A stretch of 64,000 nt of DNA from Nocardia anaemiae NBRC 100462 (lineage in GTDB: Bacteria; Actinomycetota; Actinomycetes; Mycobacteriales; Mycobacteriaceae): contig NZ_BDAZ01000073.1 in the NCBI RefSeq assembly GCF_001612725.1, positions 1-64,000 of the forward strand, read 5' to 3'. The position numbers and the translations under genes were made by a program. Of the stretch, positions 61,588 to 64,000 are shown one piece after another (within the stretch, counting starts at the first letter, position 1; every line of letters begins with the position of its first letter). The notes beneath the pieces are model-generated. The model saw nothing but the letters and a program-made list of their open reading frames with translations. It did not search any database and had not been told where the DNA came from.

Positions 61588-62247
61588 TCATACCTCGACG
61601 TGCTTGTCTGGATAGGCGGTGACGGCCAGGAACCGAATGGGCAGACGGACCAGTTCGCTGGGCCCATGCGCGCCTTCACCGTCGAGGAGTAACGAATCAC
61701 CCGGGCGCAGTGTGTATTCGGAATCACCGTGGCCATACACCATGACGCCCTCCAGCATGTAGAGCAGTTCGGTTCCGGCGTGCTGGAACAGGGGGAAGGT
61801 CTCGCTGGCCTCGGTGAGCGTGACCAATACGGGTTCGAGCCGCTTGTGCTGCCCGCGTAGCGCCCCCAGCAACTCGTAGTCATGTCCCACGCGGGTACCA
61901 CGACCGACGATCGCGGACCCGTGCCCAGCCGGGGTGAACACCGCCTCGCGTGCGCTGTCCGCGCCCCGGAACAGCGATGTCACCGGCACATCCAGTCCGG
62001 CCGCCAATCGTGCCAGCGTCGACAGGCTGCACGACGTTTGCGCGTTCTCGATCTTCGACAACATCGCCTTGGAAATCCCCACCTTGGCTGCCATCTCCCC
62101 GACCGACAGACCGCTCGCCAACCGCAGCGCTCGCACCTGCCGCCCAATGACCCGCTCCAACTCAGCGCCGGTCGGCCCGCCGTGTGAAACCTCCCGCTGC
62201 ACCGGCGCGGGATCGCCCGTATCGCGGTGTTCAGGTCTCGGCAGCAC
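61588..62247 (-). CDS. XRE-cupin regulator of the nitrogen operon
   Basis: This 219-residue protein has an N-terminal XRE helix-turn-helix (V-G-E-M-A-A-K-V-G-I-S-K-A-M-L-S-K-I-E-N, residues about 50-75) and a C-terminal cupin (L-F-Q-H-A-G-T-E-L-L-Y-M-L-E-G, then L-R-P-G-D-S-L-L-L-D). GTG 62247 gives the start. It is convergent with the amidohydrolase gene, 8 nt apart. Such regulators often sense the amine or amino acid that their operon degrades. Confidence 0.9.
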   Translation of the reverse strand: MLPRPEHRDTGDPAPVQREVSHGGPTGAELERVIGRQVRALRLASGLSVGEMAAKVGISKAMLSKIENAQTSCSLSTLARLAAGLDVPVTSLFRGADSAREAVFTPAGHGSAIVGRGTRVGHDYELLGALRGQHKRLEPVLVTLTEASETFPLFQHAGTELLYMLEGVMVYGHGDSEYTLRPGDSLLLDGEGAHGPSELVRLPIRFLAVTAYPDKHVEV

Positions 62248-62548
62248 AATGTGATCTTAGCCTTGATCTGCTGATATGGTTTCTCGCTGGTCCGCACGGG
62301 TCAGCGTGTCTGTGGTGCGTGGAGTTCCGGGACTTTCAGTAGCCGGTAGTCGCTGGTCAGCCCCACCCTCCATTGCTGTTCCGGGCCCGTCGGGACGGTC
62401 TAGGTTGGTCGAGAGTGCGGCGCGGTGGTGTGTCACAACTGCCGCCAAGTGGTGCCCCACGGCCAGTGAACCGGCAAGTGCAGCACAGATTTTCGCTGCC
62501 GACGGGTGATCCCAGCAGGGCGGGCGACAATCGTGCGACGCAACGTGG

Positions 62549-62860
62549 TTGCACGTGCTCTACTCAGTTGCGGGTCAGCGAGCGCGCAACCGGGTGATCG
62601 TGGTGCAGTACGACGGCTGCGGCGGCAACCTGCGCACCCTGATACTCGAGCCCGCAGTGCCCGACGGTTCCGCGGGAGCGCCGGTTCAGCGCAACCTGCA
62701 GAAGCTCACCGACCGGATTCTCAGCGTCGCTTACTCGAGGCGTTAATGAATGCTGAAGCACTACAACGAGCCTGACGTCGTGCTCGAGAAGCTCGGGCTC
62801 ACACCCGACGACATCGACTTCGGGACCTTTCGACTACCTGCACGTGCAGGATCACCAGTG
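62549..62860 (+). pseudogene. Metallo-beta-lactamase-fold hydrolase debris
   Basis: One frame (62549-62746) reads N-R-V-I-V-V-Q-Y-D-G-C-G-G-N-L-R-T-L. A following frame (from 62751) reads H-Y-N-E-P-D-V-V-L-E-K-L-G-L-T-P-D-D-I-D-F, then in a shifted frame D-Y-L-H-V-Q-D. The latter is the start of an MBL-fold hydrolase that I recognise from rhodococcal proteins. Frameshifts and missing metal motifs mark it as decayed. From 62248 to 62548 nothing is recognised. Confidence 0.5.
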
Positions 62861-62913
62861 ATCCTCGGCTCGACATCTGTCGATAGAACTCGTTGACTTG
62901 GGCTTTTGTTCGT

Positions 62914-64000
62914 CTAGTTCTGTTCTGGTCGGACCGCCGCATCCTGTGTTTCTTCCGTGGGAGTGATGCCCCTGGACCTGATCGGGCCCTCCAGACGGCG
63001 GATCACCGGAAGCGCCAGTAAGAAAGCGGCCGCGGGTAGAAGATATGTGAATCGCAGATCTGCACCAGTCGCTACGATTCCCGCGAATACCGCACCCGTG
63101 ACAGCGCCGCCGTAATTGAACAGATTTACGCGGGCAACGATTTCGTCGGTTCGTTCGGGTAGGAGTTCACCGGCGGCCGTGAACGCCAGGGGCACGAGAG
63201 CACCGGTTGCCACGCCGGAGAGACCGAAGCCCAAGATCGCGACCCAGACATGAGGTCCGAAGACAACAGCGAAACACGCAGCTGCAGCAGTGGTCGCAGC
63301 GAGAGTTCCGATGAGCCTCCTACCCCAGTAATTCGCGGCATCGTCGATCACGAGCCGGGTAACCAAGACGACCCCCAGGTAGGCGGCATAACCAACCGGC
63401 GCGGCAGCCGCGGTGGTAAGCAGCCCCTCCGAGAGGTAGATCGTGCTCCAACTCGACACCGACGCATCCAGCACGTAAACGACAAAAATCAACGAGCCAA
63501 TCGCGAAGATCGCACGGTGCGGAAGCACGGCGGAGGACCTGCAGGTACTGGCCGATGTCGACGCTGTACCCCCAGGGGGTTGCGTGTCGAGTCGAAACCA
63601 ACCCGAGATGGCGACGGCGAGTTGTACGAATGCGATGACCGTGACGAGCCTGATCGGCGACACGTGAAGTGCTGCGAAACCAGAGGAGGCCAGGGCCCCA
63701 AGAATTCCTGCGGCCGTGAATACGGAATAGAACCGACCGAGCAACAAGGTTTCGCCACGCGACTGAACTGCCACTCCCTGCATGTTCACGGCCGCATCGA
63801 CCATGCCCACTCCGAGGCCGAACAGGGTCGCGGAGGCGAGGTAGATCGGGAGGTAGTGGGTCGTACTAGTGATGAGCATGGCCGCGAACTGGACTGCGAA
63901 TCCAGCGCAGACCGCAGTTCTACTGTCCCAACGAACTGAGACCCTTTCCGCGAGCATCGATCCCAACGCAGCGCAGATGCAGACTGCGAGCAGCACCGCT
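62914..64000 (-). CDS. MFS transporter, truncated by the window end
   Basis: At least 360 residues in the window, with ten or more hydrophobic segments (V-C-I-C-A-A-L-G-S-M-L, L-A-S-A-T-L-F-G-L-G-V-G-M-V, G-L-S-G-V-A-T-G-A-L-V-P-L). A large hydrophilic loop holds T-A-S-T-S-A-S-T in the middle and the C-terminus is acidic. The frame continues through the end of the window, so the N-terminus is not seen. Substrate unknown; the set of segments resembles the FucP/YfkF-like sugar or drug group. Confidence 0.85.
   Translation of the reverse strand, partial: AVLLAVCICAALGSMLAERVSVRWDSRTAVCAGFAVQFAAMLITSTTHYLPIYLASATLFGLGVGMVDAAVNMQGVAVQSRGETLLLGRFYSVFTAAGILGALASSGFAALHVSPIRLVTVIAFVQLAVAISGWFRLDTQPPGGTASTSASTCRSSAVLPHRAIFAIGSLIFVVYVLDASVSSWSTIYLSEGLLTTAAAAPVGYAAYLGVVLVTRLVIDDAANYWGRRLIGTLAATTAAAACFAVVFGPHVWVAILGFGLSGVATGALVPLAFTAAGELLPERTDEIVARVNLFNYGGAVTGAVFAGIVATGADLRFTYLLPAAAFLLALPVIRRLEGPIRSRGITPTEETQDAAVRPEQN

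Overview
The window is chromosomal DNA from a high-GC, mycolic-acid-containing actinomycete, most likely Nocardia or a close relative. The evidence is a single-polypeptide type I fatty acid synthase followed by acpS, an antigen-85-like mycolyltransferase/esterase, an Ig-domain L,D-transpeptidase lipoprotein, DUF7159-type and Hsp70-like membrane proteins, a Bcp peroxiredoxin very close to the mycobacterial one, and GTG/TTG starts. All functions are read from sequence motifs; no database search was run.

Region 1 (about 0.3-30.9 kb) looks like core genome. It holds oligoribonuclease, tRNA-His, a secreted TAP-like hydrolase, an L,D-transpeptidase, tRNA-Lys, several membrane proteins, a cupin/MarR divergent pair, a secreted SLT-domain protein behind a probable c-di-AMP riboswitch leader, a MarR/pirin pair, an excalibur protein, DUF3618, bcp, a TetR regulator with a DrrAB-like ABC exporter, and fas-acpS. 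Embedded in it is a decayed caspase/STAND gene (3.1-4.25 kb). Intergenic DNA carries clear regulatory structure: a five-half-site MarR operator array, a 41-bp TetR operator, three inverted repeats in front of fas, and several long-stem terminators.

Region 2 (about 30.9-46.4 kb) starts at tRNA-Leu(TAG) and has the look of an old genomic island. It contains a stop-interrupted tyrosine integrase, a Tn3 transposase fragment, a YnfA fragment, hydrolase and methyltransferase fragments, a conjugation (PrgI/SCO6880-type) gene broken by an apparent inversion, and a LuxR remnant. Intact within this debris is a compact minus-strand biosynthetic operon (34978-42879). In order of transcription it encodes a 54-residue candidate peptide preceded by a long inverted repeat, a SpeD-like pyruvoyl decarboxylase, a radical SAM/SPASM enzyme, an uncharacterised LIC_10091-like protein, two ATP-grasp ligases, an MFS exporter and a YqcI/YcgG (GntA-type) haem oxygenase. 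I do not recognise this combination and consider it the best candidate for an undescribed system.

Region 3 (46.5-53.0 kb) is a six-gene minus-strand operon in which every junction overlaps: flavin amine oxidase, SRPBCC protein, SDR, aldehyde dehydrogenase, PfkB kinase and class II aldolase. A divergent TetR gene and a 24-bp palindrome control it. It probably catabolises an amine or amino-polyol.

Region 4 (53.3-62.2 kb) is a nitrogen-scavenging block: an Amt transporter divergent from a FAD oxidoreductase, a type III/GMAS-like glutamine synthetase, a three-subunit glutamate-synthase-like enzyme (GlxBCD/MgsABC type), an M20 amidohydrolase and an XRE-cupin regulator. A GlnR-like site lies in the divergent promoter. 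The window ends with metallo-hydrolase debris and an MFS gene running off the edge.
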